The notes: generated from the letters alone by a model not told the origin. A stretch of 40,516 bases of DNA from Syntrophomonas sp. UBA4922 (GCA_002398825.1 DHBS01000009.1:32378-72893); one strand, 5' to 3'; counted from the stretch's first letter, positions 17,886 through 25,288 are shown. Program-made: numbers and translations.

Positions 17886-18479
17886 TCAGTACACGGAAAT
17901 ACTGTCTTTGATCGCTTCAAACCGTTTTTCTCCTATTCCTCCAACCTTTCTGATGTCCTCTATTTTCTTAAAGGGACCGTTTGTATTCCTGTAATCCACA
18001 ATCTGCTGGGCCAGACCCGGACCGATGCCCTCCAGCCCGGCATCCAACTCTGCAGTTGTGGCCCGGTTGATATTGATTTTATTTTTACCGGCCGGCAGCG
18101 CCGGGCCGGCCTCACCCTGTACAGCCTCGCCAGCCTGCATTTCAGGAACCAGTATGCTTTCACCATCGATCAGTTCCCGGGCCATACCCAGGTAGCGCAG
18201 GTCGGCATTGGGCAGCGGCCCGGCCAGGGACAGGGCCTGGTGTACCCGGTCTCCCTCCAGCAAACGGTACACTCCTGCCGACGCCACCGCTCCCCCTACA
18301 TATACCTGTATCTCCTGATTGGTTTCTGCGTCGCTTATTTCAAATCCCTGAAGGTTAGCCTGCCGTATGTCCGGCAGGGGCGGCGGCGCCTGACGTCGTT
18401 GCAGGACATAATGGCCCAACAGCAGCAGGAGAGCGAAGATCACAATCCCTGCGAGCAGATGACGCCGGCTAATATTCAC
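17886..18479 (-). CDS. comEA: ComEA DNA-binding competence protein
   Basis: Membrane-anchored double-stranded DNA receptor for transformation. 197 aa: one N-terminal transmembrane helix (about 8-26), an SLBB domain (about 55-115, QVYVGGAVASAGVYRLLEGDRV), then a C-terminal helix-hairpin-helix pair (about 135-195, ININRATTAELDAGLEGIGPG and IRKVGGIGEKRFEAIK). Start is GTG at 18479 with GAGGGGG a few bases upstream. It is followed 25 nt later by comEC. Together they suggest a competence machinery at least in ancestry; no other com genes are visible here. Confidence 0.94.
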   Translation of the reverse strand: MNISRRHLLAGIVIFALLLLLGHYVLQRRQAPPPLPDIRQANLQGFEISDAETNQEIQVYVGGAVASAGVYRLLEGDRVHQALSLAGPLPNADLRYLGMARELIDGESILVPEMQAGEAVQGEAGPALPAGKNKININRATTAELDAGLEGIGPGLAQQIVDYRNTNGPFKKIEDIRKVGGIGEKRFEAIKDSISVY

Positions 18480-18499
18480 ACCCCCACCCCCTCTTTATA

Positions 18500-18528
18500 A
18501 TTTTACATTAGTTTACATTATTATCCAA
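18500..18528 (-). promoter_or_regulatory. Candidate promoter of comEA-comEC
   Basis: On the minus strand: TTGGAT (18523-18528), 17-nt spacer, TAAAAT (18500-18505). The spacer carries a direct repeat of AATGTAAA. The implied 5' untranslated region is very short. Confidence 0.35.
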
Positions 18529-18634
18529 TATTGTATTTGGTTTGCATTCGCCATCCGCCTTATTAAGATCGGCTCCATTATGAGGTTAACGGCCGTTATT
18601 CCACGAAATGGCCGCATAATAATCCTGATCTTTC

Positions 18635-18662
18635 TTGACCTTGCAACTTTTTCGTATAAAGT
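18635..18662 (+). promoter_or_regulatory. Candidate promoter of the DUF1540 gene
   Basis: TTGACC (18635-18640), 16-nt spacer, TAAAGT (18657-18662). It lies about 55 nt upstream of the small gene. A TATAAA at 18655 is present but too close to the -35. Confidence 0.4.
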
Positions 18663-18715
18663 CTGTATGTCGGGGCATAGATACAGTATCAACAAAAAAG
18701 GAGGGATTTTTGCTT

Positions 18716-18886
18716 ATGGCCAATGGACAAACCATTCGGTGCGCGGTTGAGAGCTGCAAATTCTATGGTGCAGGAGGTTATTGCCGCTTAGAGGCTATTG
18801 AAGTCGCTCCACAGCAGAATATCTACAGCGGCGTGGCAGATGAGGAAACTCTTTGTTCCAACTATGAACCCATCCTGGAATTATAA
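18716..18886 (+). CDS. DUF1540 small cysteine protein
   Basis: 56-aa protein MANGQTIRCAVESCKFYGAG followed by a tail with two more cysteines. The pattern CxxxxC then YCRLEAIEV and TLCSNYE matches DUF1540, a family of short, probably metal-binding proteins found widely in spore-forming Firmicutes; its function is unknown. A longer in-frame stretch upstream (from 18635) covers the promoter and is not translated in my view. AAGGAGG lies 11 nt before the ATG at 18716 and 5-6 nt before an in-frame TTG at 18710, so the protein may start two residues earlier. A hairpin follows at 18895. Confidence 0.85.
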   Translation: MANGQTIRCAVESCKFYGAGGYCRLEAIEVAPQQNIYSGVADEETLCSNYEPILEL

Positions 18887-18894
18887 TTCAACAG

Positions 18895-18935
18895 ACCGTG
18901 TCGTGAGGGATACTCCCTGGCGGCACGGTTTCTAT
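18895..18935 (+). terminator. Hairpin after DUF1540, possible terminator
   Basis: ACCGTG (18895-18900) pairs with CACGGT (18924-18929), with an inner AGGGA/TCCCT stem (18906-18918). Only a poor T-stretch follows, so termination is uncertain. The remaining sequence from here to 19140 shows no convincing gene. Confidence 0.4.
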
Positions 18936-19140
18936 TATCTGTAATCCTTTTAGGATATTTGCCTTTTCTGAAAACACCTAATGCCATCCGCCTGCCAGAT
19001 GGCCTGCTTACCCGCCTGATAAGAATGCTGGTGAGTTTTGCGGGCCCACGCACCAATCCTGGACCTGACCCTGTAATTGGAAGGACTGTGCAGCCAGCGG
19101 CCTTAGGGCCTTTGCTATGGGAAATTTGCACACTTCACAG

Positions 19141-19169
19141 TTGCATTAGATTAATTTATATAGTACAAT
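19141..19169 (+). promoter_or_regulatory. Promoter of the leuS T-box / tRNA-Ala unit
   Basis: TTGCAT (19141-19146), 17-nt spacer, TACAAT (19164-19169). Transcription would start near 19176, upstream of T-box Stem I. No other promoter is evident between here and the tRNA at 19354, so the tRNA is probably made from this one. Confidence 0.65.
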
Positions 19170-19176
19170 AACTTTC

Positions 19177-19503
19177 GTGGATTAAAAGCGGCTATTTATA
19201 GCTAAATGCTAGGAACCGGAGCAGTAAGCTGGCAACCTTCAGAGAGCCGCCACAAGGGTGGAAGGCGGCAACGTCTGGTTGAACTCGCCGGGGAGCTGCA
19301 CAGGCGGAAAGCCTGTGACGCAACCTACGTTACAGGTTAAAGTGGACAGATGTGGGGCTATGGCGCAGTTGGGAGCGCGCTTGAATGGCATTCAAGAGGT
19401 CGGGGGTTCGAATCCCCCTAGCTCCACCATAATTATATCTGTCAACAAGGGTGGTACCGCGGGAAACCAGCTCTCGTCCCTCAAGGGATGAGGGCTTTTT
19501 TAG
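19177..19503 (+). promoter_or_regulatory. T-box riboswitch leader of leuS (leucine), interrupted by a tRNA gene
   Basis: Transcriptional T-box leader. Stem I has the loop-E AGTA (19223-19226), the AGAGA bulge (19241-19245) and the specifier loop GAA-CTC (CTC at 19284-19286), a leucine codon matching leuS. Two further hairpins follow: ACAGGC/GCCTGT near 19300-19316 and AACCT/AGGTT near 19322-19338. A 9-bp stem GACAGATGT (19345-19353) / ATATCTGTC (19435-19443) occupies the Stem III position and encloses the whole tRNA-Ala gene. The conserved T-box AGGGTGGTACCGCG is at 19448-19461, with the UGGU bulge at 19452-19455 matching A73-CCA of tRNA-Leu. The terminator is AGCTCTCGTCCCT / AGGGATGAGGGCT (19469-19496) plus a T-run. 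Confidence 0.93.
19354..19429 (+). tRNA. tRNA-Ala (anticodon GGC), embedded in the T-box leader
   Basis: Full cloverleaf of 76 nt. Acceptor GGGGCTA (19354-19360) pairs with TAGCTCC (19419-19425), including the G3-U70 wobble that marks alanine tRNAs. D arm GCGC/GCGC; anticodon stem CTTGA/TCAAG with loop ATGGCAT, anticodon GGC at 19387-19389; T arm GGGGG-TTCGAAT-CCCCC. Discriminator A at 19426 and CCA encoded at 19427-19429. It lies after T-box Stem I and before the antiterminator, and starts right after the last base of the enclosing stem. See findings. Confidence 0.96.
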
Positions 19504-19531
19504 TCTATAAAACCCACCAGGAGGTTGAGCG

Positions 19532-22000
19532 ATGGAAAAGTATGATTTTAAGGTAATTGAGGCCAAGTGGCAGCAGTACTGGGAAGAGCACGGTTTTTAC
19601 AAAGTCAGTGAAGACCCCTCTCGCCCTAAGTACTACGATTTGGAGATGTTCCCCTATCCTTCCGGCAACCTGCATATGGGACATGTTCGCAACTATGCCA
19701 TCGGCGATGTGGTAGCCCGTTTTAAATCAATGAACGGCTTCAACGTGCTTCATCCCATGGGATGGGATGCTTTCGGCCTGCCTGCCGAGAACGCGGCCAT
19801 TAAAAACGGCATCCATCCTGCCATCTGGACCTATGCCAATATCGATAACATGAAACGCCAGCTAAAAACCATGGGCATCAGCTACGACTGGGATCGGGAA
19901 GTAGCCACCTGCAAACCGGATTACTATAAATTCACCCAATGGATGTTCTTGAAACTCTACCAGCACGGTCTGGCCTACAAAAAGAAATCGGCGGTCAACT
20001 GGTGTCCTTCCTGCCAGACCGTTTTAGCTAATGAGCAGGTGGTCGACGGCAGCTGTGAACGCTGTGAAACGGTGGTGGAGAAGAAACAACTGGAACAGTG
20101 GTTTTTCAAAATCACCGATTATGCCCAGCGCCTTTTGGATGATCTGGAGCTGCTCCCGGGGTGGCCCGATAAGGTTAAAATCATGCAGCGCAACTGGATC
20201 GGACGCAGCGAGGGATGTCAGTTCGATATGAAGATCGCAGGCAGCGATGAGGTTATCTCGGTTTTCACCACCCGGCCGGATACTGTTTTCGGGGTTACTT
20301 ACATGGTAATGGCGCCCGAGCATCCGCTGATCGATAAACTGGCGCAAAATACCGCCCAGGCTGAGGCGGTGAATGAGTTTATAGCCAACATGAAACATCT
20401 CAGCGATATCGCCCGCACTTCAACAGAGATTGAAAAAGAAGGGGTATTCACCGGCAGTTATGCCGTCAATCCTATGAGTGGTGAAGAAGTTCCGATTTGG
20501 ATAGCCAACTATGTTTTGATGGATTACGGTACCGGAGCCATCATGGCGGTTCCCGCCCACGACCAGCGCGACTTTGAGTTCGCCCGCAAGTATGATCTTC
20601 CTGTCCGGGTGGTTATTCAAGGCGAAGACACCCCGGTTGATGGCGCCGATCTGAGCGAAGCCTATGTTGGCGAAGGCCGGATGATCAATTCGGGCGCTTT
20701 TAACGGGCTGACGGTCGAGGCCGGAAAAGCCGCGGTGACATCCTATATGGAAGAGAACCGGATCGGCGATGGAACCGTCAACTACCGCCTGCGGGACTGG
20801 CTTATCTCCCGGCAGCGCTATTGGGGCGCGCCGATTCCCATAATCTACTGTCAGGACTGCGGGATGGCGCCGGTGCCGGAAGAAGACCTCCCGGTGCTTT
20901 TGCCTGAAGATGTGGAATTTAAACCGTCCGGGGAGTCCCCACTGAACTATGTGAATTCCTTTTTTGAGACCACCTGTCCCAACTGCGGTAAAGAGGCCCG
21001 CCGGGAAACGGATACCATGGATACTTTCGTGTGTTCCTCCTGGTATTTCGACCGCTTCTGCAGCCCTAATGAAAGTGAGCAGCCTTTCGACAAAGCCGCC
21101 ACCGACTATTGGATGCCGGTGGACCAGTACATAGGCGGGGTAGAGCACGCCATTCTGCATCTTATGTACGCCCGTTTCTTCACCAAGTTCCTCTATGACA
21201 TCAAATGGCTGTCATGTCGGGAGCCGTTCACCAACCTGCTCACCCAGGGCATGGTCTTAAAAGACGGAACCAAGATGTCCAAGTCCAAAGGCAATGTGGT
21301 CAGCCCGGAGGATATAATCAACACTTACGGCGCTGATACCGCCCGTTTGTTCATCCTCTTCGCTTCTCCGCCGGAGCGCGACCTGGAATGGAGCGACGCC
21401 GGAGTGGAGGGGGCTTATCGTTTCCTGAACCGGGTATGGCGTCTGGTTATGGACTATGCGGAGCTGATGCAAAGCCAGGACAGCCATAGTGCTGAATTAG
21501 ACGAATCGGCCCGCCAGCTGCGCTTTAAAACCCATGCCACCATTAAGAAAGTAACCGAGGATATAGAAGGAAGATTTAATTTCAATACCGCGATAAGCGC
21601 CATCATGGAGTTGTCGAACCTGCTGGGCTCTTACCGTGAAAATCCCCGACCGCAGGCGGGTGTGGTCAAAGCAGCGGTGGAATCCCTGTTGCTGCTGTTA
21701 AGCCCGTTCTCACCGCATATTTGCGAAGAATTGTGGCGGATAATCGGTCATAAAGACAGCATCTGCCTCATGGCCTGGCCAAAATATGATGAAGAGGCCC
21801 TGGTTCAGAACGAGGTGGAAATGGTGATTCAGATCAACGGCAAGGTCAGGGACCGCATCATGGTGGCGGTAGGAAGTGATGAAGAGGCGCTGCGCCGGCA
21901 GTGTATGCAGAGTTCCCGGGTTTTGGAGCAGCTCGAAGGCAAAACCGTTCGCAAATTCATTGTAGTACCGGGGAAGCTGGTCAATATCGTTGCCAAATAA
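19532..22000 (+). CDS. leuS: Leucyl-tRNA synthetase
   Basis: Class I aminoacyl-tRNA synthetase charging tRNA-Leu, 822 aa. The HIGH motif is PSGNLHMGH (H48-H51). The editing domain includes TTRPDTVFGVTYMVMAPEHPL and GTGAIMAVPAHDQRD. KMSKS is KMSKSKGNVV at about residue 581. A zinc-like knuckle CPSCQTVLANEQVVDG...CERC is present (about 157-177). The C-terminal domain ends in QINGKVRDRI and a tail with VPGKLVNIVAK. ATG at 19532 has AGGAGG about 8 nt upstream. It is controlled by the T-box leader just upstream: low charging of tRNA-Leu should allow read-through. A terminator follows at 22015. Confidence 0.98.
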   Translation: MEKYDFKVIEAKWQQYWEEHGFYKVSEDPSRPKYYDLEMFPYPSGNLHMGHVRNYAIGDVVARFKSMNGFNVLHPMGWDAFGLPAENAAIKNGIHPAIWTYANIDNMKRQLKTMGISYDWDREVATCKPDYYKFTQWMFLKLYQHGLAYKKKSAVNWCPSCQTVLANEQVVDGSCERCETVVEKKQLEQWFFKITDYAQRLLDDLELLPGWPDKVKIMQRNWIGRSEGCQFDMKIAGSDEVISVFTTRPDTVFGVTYMVMAPEHPLIDKLAQNTAQAEAVNEFIANMKHLSDIARTSTEIEKEGVFTGSYAVNPMSGEEVPIWIANYVLMDYGTGAIMAVPAHDQRDFEFARKYDLPVRVVIQGEDTPVDGADLSEAYVGEGRMINSGAFNGLTVEAGKAAVTSYMEENRIGDGTVNYRLRDWLISRQRYWGAPIPIIYCQDCGMAPVPEEDLPVLLPEDVEFKPSGESPLNYVNSFFETTCPNCGKEARRETDTMDTFVCSSWYFDRFCSPNESEQPFDKAATDYWMPVDQYIGGVEHAILHLMYARFFTKFLYDIKWLSCREPFTNLLTQGMVLKDGTKMSKSKGNVVSPEDIINTYGADTARLFILFASPPERDLEWSDAGVEGAYRFLNRVWRLVMDYAELMQSQDSHSAELDESARQLRFKTHATIKKVTEDIEGRFNFNTAISAIMELSNLLGSYRENPRPQAGVVKAAVESLLLLLSPFSPHICEELWRIIGHKDSICLMAWPKYDEEALVQNEVEMVIQINGKVRDRIMVAVGSDEEALRRQCMQSSRVLEQLEGKTVRKFIVVPGKLVNIVAK

Positions 22001-22014
22001 TATTTTAAGACAGC

Positions 22015-22048
22015 TAGAGGCCGCCCTTCTGGCCGGCCTCTATTTCCT
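22015..22048 (+). terminator. Terminator of leuS
   Basis: TAGAGGCC (22015-22022) pairs with GGCCTCTA (22035-22042), 12-nt loop with further G/C pairing, followed by TTTCCTTT. It lies between convergent leuS and rsfS. Confidence 0.7.
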
Positions 22049-22074
22049 TTATATGGTGCTATCGTCGGGAGAGA

Positions 22075-22431
22075 TTATGATTCTACCCGCTCCAGGCTAA
22101 CCTCCCGCGCGTCGCCCCACAGGTTTTCCAGGTCGTAATACTCCCGTTCCTCCTGGCGGAAGACATGGAATAGTATAGAACCATAATCCAAAACCACCCA
22201 TATCCCTTCTTTGTGGCCTTCGCGGCGCAAGGGCTTTATCCCCGCTTGATCAAGTCTGTCTTCTACGTGTTCAGCGATGCTTTTTACCTGCAGGATATTC
22301 CGCCCTGCCGCAATCACGAAGTAATCAGCGATAACAGTGAGGTGGTTTACATCCAGAACCACTACATCCAAAGCCTTCTCTTCCCAGCAGGCTTCAGCAA
22401 TCTGTTGCACCATTTGTTCCATTGTCAGCAA
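22075..22431 (-). CDS. rsfS: Ribosomal silencing factor RsfS
   Basis: RsfS/Iojap protein, which binds ribosomal protein uL14 and blocks subunit joining in slow growth. 118 aa. Family features are VVVLDVNHLTVIADYFVIAAGRN, LRREGHKEGIWVVLDYGSILFHVF and REYYDLENLWGDA. The start is uncertain: TTG at 22431 has GGAGG 7 nt upstream, while the ATG at 22422 is 16 nt from it, so I keep the TTG. It follows yqeK by 28 nt in the nadD-yqeK-rsfS operon, the same order as in B. subtilis. Confidence 0.94.
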   Translation of the reverse strand: MLTMEQMVQQIAEACWEEKALDVVVLDVNHLTVIADYFVIAAGRNILQVKSIAEHVEDRLDQAGIKPLRREGHKEGIWVVLDYGSILFHVFRQEEREYYDLENLWGDAREVSLERVES

Positions 22432-22459
22432 TCACAATCCTCCTTGTTATTGTCAAAAC

Positions 22460-23047
22460 TCATGCCAAATCCATCATATTTCCAAACAAGCGCAAATATT
22501 GATTTCTTACCTCGACGGTACGGGGATGCAAGAGGCGCCCCCGCTCAATGCAATTCTTAACGGTAGTTTCCAATCCCAGCAACATGCCGTAATCCAGGTT
22601 GCGCAAGGCCAGGCAGCGCAACCTCTCCATGCCGGGATAGTCTCGCCCCGGTTCAATCATGTCTGCCAGGTAAATGATCTTGTCCAGGCCATTCATATCC
22701 AAACAACCCAGGGTGTGAGCACTCACCGCATGCAGCAATTCTTGATCATCGATATCAAGTTCATCGGCCAGGAGGCAGGCCCCCACCGGGCCGTGCAGGA
22801 GATCGGGGACCTCCCGGTCAATAGGGGCCAATTCGATACCGTAGTCCTCAGCCAGTTCTATCAATTCCTGACCGGAGATGCCCTTGGCATAGTCATGCAA
22901 CAAACCGGTCAAATAAGCCTGCTCTTCGTCAAATCCGTACTGGACTGCCATCTCCCTGGCTGTGTTGGCGACAAGTACTGAATGTTTGAAACGGCTCCGG
23001 GACAATTTGAAGCGAATGATCTCTAATGCTTCCTTGGGGCCGATCAC
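22460..23047 (-). CDS. yqeK: YqeK-type HD phosphohydrolase (symmetrical Ap4A hydrolase)
   Basis: HD-domain protein of the YqeK family, shown in other Firmicutes to hydrolyse diadenosine tetraphosphate symmetrically. 195 aa. The HD residues are visible as FKHSVLVANTA (H22) and TGLLHDYAKG (H51, D52), then HGPVGACLL and SAHTLGCLDMNGLDKIIYLADMIEPGR, the YqeK signature. Start is GTG at 23047, whose GTGA overlaps the nadD stop by 4 nt, so translation is coupled. rsfS follows. Confidence 0.94.
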   Translation of the reverse strand: MIGPKEALEIIRFKLSRSRFKHSVLVANTAREMAVQYGFDEEQAYLTGLLHDYAKGISGQELIELAEDYGIELAPIDREVPDLLHGPVGACLLADELDIDDQELLHAVSAHTLGCLDMNGLDKIIYLADMIEPGRDYPGMERLRCLALRNLDYGMLLGLETTVKNCIERGRLLHPRTVEVRNQYLRLFGNMMDLA

Positions 23048-23670
23048 GATGTCATTCCCCCTCGATAGAGGTTGTTTTGCAAAATGTATTTTTCAACCGC
23101 ATTGGGCAAGAGATATTTGATCGTCTTTCCCCCGGCTACCCGCCTGCGGATATCGGTGGAGGAAATATCCATGCCGGGTATCTCCACCTGCTTCATCTGC
23201 TGCCACCAATCATCCGGCAAAGCAGCCAAAACCGGGTGGCTGCGTTCAATAGTATAATTGGGCCGGGTAACCACCACAAAATAGCATAATTCTATTAATT
23301 GACGGTAATCTTTCCAGGTGTCGATGGTCAATAAGGCATCATTGCCCATCATGAAATAGATTGTGCTATCGGGATTTATGCTCCGCAGCCTGCGGATGGT
23401 GTCAATGGTATAAGAAATGCCGCGCTGAGGCCCTTCCAGGGCCGAAAGCTCAAAAGCCGGGTTATCTTCCAGGGCCAACTGCAGCATTTTGCAGCGGTGC
23501 TCCCAATCGGTCACCGTTTCGTTAGCTTTGTGCGGCGGCCTGCCGGTGGGGATAAAAATGACTTTATCGATGCCCAATTCAACCCGGGCATGCTCTGCTG
23601 CAATCAAGTGCCCGTAATGCACGGGATCAAATGTCCCGCCTATGACCGCCAGCTTTTTGCTTACATACAA
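23044..23670 (-). CDS. nadD: Nicotinate-nucleotide adenylyltransferase
   Basis: NaMN adenylyltransferase of NAD synthesis. It has the nucleotidyltransferase motif GGTFDPVHYGHL near the N-terminus, FIPTGRPPHK, ALEDNPAFELSALE, YFMMGNDALL and DISSTDIRRRVAGG near the C-terminus. The open frame runs back to a TTG at 23706, but TTG at 23670 (MYVSKKLAVIGGTFDP, 208 aa) has AGGGAGAG 7 nt upstream and fits the family's short N-terminus; I chose it with moderate confidence. First gene of nadD-yqeK-rsfS. Confidence 0.94.
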   Translation of the reverse strand: MYVSKKLAVIGGTFDPVHYGHLIAAEHARVELGIDKVIFIPTGRPPHKANETVTDWEHRCKMLQLALEDNPAFELSALEGPQRGISYTIDTIRRLRSINPDSTIYFMMGNDALLTIDTWKDYRQLIELCYFVVVTRPNYTIERSHPVLAALPDDWWQQMKQVEIPGMDISSTDIRRRVAGGKTIKYLLPNAVEKYILQNNLYRGGMTS

Positions 23671-23747
23671 GCTGCATCTCTCCCTGTCAGGGCTGGCTGC
23701 ACTCAATATCCCTATCCTTGAGGCTTACACCCAACAATCTAAGGTAA

Positions 23748-23776
23748 ATGATACCTGTCATGCTTAAAAAATGCAA
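23748..23776 (-). promoter_or_regulatory. Candidate promoter of nadD-yqeK-rsfS
   Basis: On the minus strand: TTGCAT (23771-23776), 17-nt spacer, TATCAT (23748-23753). It lies between the SPFH gene and nadD. It shares the -35 TTGCAT with the rpsT and leuS promoters. Confidence 0.5.
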
Positions 23777-23823
23777 ACTGCTTCAGAGGTCCGGTTTATG
23801 CTGTACCGGTCCCTTGAGCCGGT

Positions 23824-24756
23824 CTACTCCGCGGCCTTTACTCCGCTCTCCTTCAGGGCCGCAAAAACCCCGGCCAATCCGGCCAGATCTCCGGGTATGA
23901 TCAGTTTGGTAGCCTGGCCTTCAGCCATGCTCTTCAAGGTCTCCAATGATTTCAGGGACAGCACCTTTTGATCGGGGGCGGATTCGCGCAGCATCACCAG
24001 ACTATCGGCAAAGGCCCTTTGCACGCTGAGTATGGCCTGGGCCTCACCTTCAGCATTGAGGATTTTGGCCTGGCGGTGTCCTTCGGCCTCCCTGATAGCC
24101 GCTTCCCGTACTGCCTCAGCCTTTAAGATGGCGGCTTGCTTCAGACCTTCCGCTTCCAGGATGGCTGCAGTTTTCTGGCCTTCGGCGCGCAGGATGGCTT
24201 CGCGCTTCTCACGCTCGGCGCGCATCTGTTTTTCCATAGCGGTCTGAATGTCCTGGGGGGGCAGTATATTCCTCAATTCCACCCGGTTCACCTTGATCCC
24301 CCACTTGTCGGTGGCTTCATCCAGAATAGCCCTGAGCTTGGTATTGACAATATCCCGTGAGGTCAAGGTCTGGTCCAGCTCCAGGTCACCCACGATATTT
24401 CTCAGGGTAGTGGCAGTCAGATTCTCAATGGCCATGATTGGATTGGCGATTTCGTAGACATAACTGAAAGGATCGGTAACCTGATAATAGATTACGGTAT
24501 CGATCATCATGGTGACATTATCCTTGGTGATGACCGGCTGAGGCGGAAAATCCACCACCTGTTCGCGCAGATCCACCTTGGCGCGAAAACTGTCAATCAG
24601 GGGTATGATCACGTTAATGCCCTGCTCGGCCTTCTTATGAAATTTCCCTAAACGCTCCACGATGCCAACCGACGACTGGCGGATAATGCGGATAGAGGAA
24701 AATAGCATCCCCACCACGAACACTACCACAATAAAATTAACAAATACGCCTAGCAA
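23824..24756 (-). CDS. SPFH/Band 7 membrane protein (stomatin-like)
   Basis: Stomatin/prohibitin-type scaffold protein of membrane microdomains, QmcA/paraslipin-like. One N-terminal transmembrane segment (about 4-22), then the SPFH domain: RQSSVGIVERLGKFHKKAEQG, INVIIPLID, DKWGIKVNRVELRNILPP. A long charged helix rich in A, E and R (about 180-260) is the usual coiled coil, with repeats of AEG and EA. The frame opens at TTG 24774, but TTG at 24756 (MLGVFVNFIVVV, 310 aa) has AAAGGAG about 8 nt upstream. nfeD is 37 nt upstream; SPFH and NfeD proteins commonly work as pairs. Confidence 0.92.
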   Translation of the reverse strand: MLGVFVNFIVVVFVVGMLFSSIRIIRQSSVGIVERLGKFHKKAEQGINVIIPLIDSFRAKVDLREQVVDFPPQPVITKDNVTMMIDTVIYYQVTDPFSYVYEIANPIMAIENLTATTLRNIVGDLELDQTLTSRDIVNTKLRAILDEATDKWGIKVNRVELRNILPPQDIQTAMEKQMRAEREKREAILRAEGQKTAAILEAEGLKQAAILKAEAVREAAIREAEGHRQAKILNAEGEAQAILSVQRAFADSLVMLRESAPDQKVLSLKSLETLKSMAEGQATKLIIPGDLAGLAGVFAALKESGVKAAE

Positions 24757-24793
24757 AAAATACACTCCTTTCAACTCTTAGAAACCGGGGCAA

Positions 24794-25225
24794 TTATTCT
24801 TGCGGGGCTTTCTCCACTATCAGCTTTACCCCTTGTATGCCAATTACCCGAATTCGTATATCAACATCAATGTCTTCCTCGGCGGTCGCTGTCCAAATCT
24901 CGCCGTTTACCTTGGCCTGCCCGTAATGTATGGGGGAAATCTCCTGGGTGACTATGCCATGCTGACCTATGAGGGCGTTCACATTACTGGGAGTGTCCTT
25001 GGTTTCCAGAAATTTTAAGGCCAAAGGCCTGGTAAAAACAATAAAAGCCATAGTAATCACTGCAAAGACTAATAACTGCGCCTGCAGAGAAGCCAGCAAT
25101 CCCGTTTTTACGCCCAGGGAAGTCAATAATGCCGCCAGGGCCAACCATAGAAACCATAATCCCGCAGAAGCCAGTTCAATGATGCCGCAGACCAGAGCGA
25201 CCAAAACCCATTGAAGAACAGACAT
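24794..25225 (-). CDS. NfeD-like membrane protein
   Basis: NfeD family partner of the stomatin-like protein downstream. 143 aa: two or three hydrophobic helices (about 4-65, including LWFLWLALAALLTSLG and LLVFAVITMAFIVF), then a C-terminal OB-fold (about 80-140) with NALIGQHGIVTQEISP and GEIWTATAEEDIDVDIRIRVIGIQGVKL (the latter seen as GEIWTATAE and VRVIG-like segments). This is the short NfeD form without the protease domain. ATG at 25225 has a perfect AAAGGAGG 8 nt upstream. Confidence 0.9.
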   Translation of the reverse strand: MSVLQWVLVALVCGIIELASAGLWFLWLALAALLTSLGVKTGLLASLQAQLLVFAVITMAFIVFTRPLALKFLETKDTPSNVNALIGQHGIVTQEISPIHYGQAKVNGEIWTATAEEDIDVDIRIRVIGIQGVKLIVEKAPQE

Positions 25226-25258
25226 ACTTTACCTCCTTTCGAGTCGCCTGTTTTGTAT

Positions 25259-25288
25259 ATCATAACATAACGACTCCAAAGCTGTGAA
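25259..25288 (-). promoter_or_regulatory. Candidate promoter of nfeD-SPFH
   Basis: On the minus strand: TTCACA (25283-25288), 18-nt spacer, TATGAT (25259-25264). It is overlapped by an inverted repeat GAGTCG (25241-25246) / CGACTC (25271-25276), which could be an operator. Confidence 0.45.

Noticed and set aside
18635..18715. N-terminal extension of the DUF1540 frame
   Set aside because: It covers the candidate promoter and has no ribosome-binding site; AAGGAGG lies just before 18710/18716.
18862..19171. Two short open frames (about 89 codons minus, 70 codons plus) between DUF1540 and the T-box
   Set aside because: Neither has a Shine-Dalgarno or a recognisable protein pattern; one overlaps the leuS promoter.
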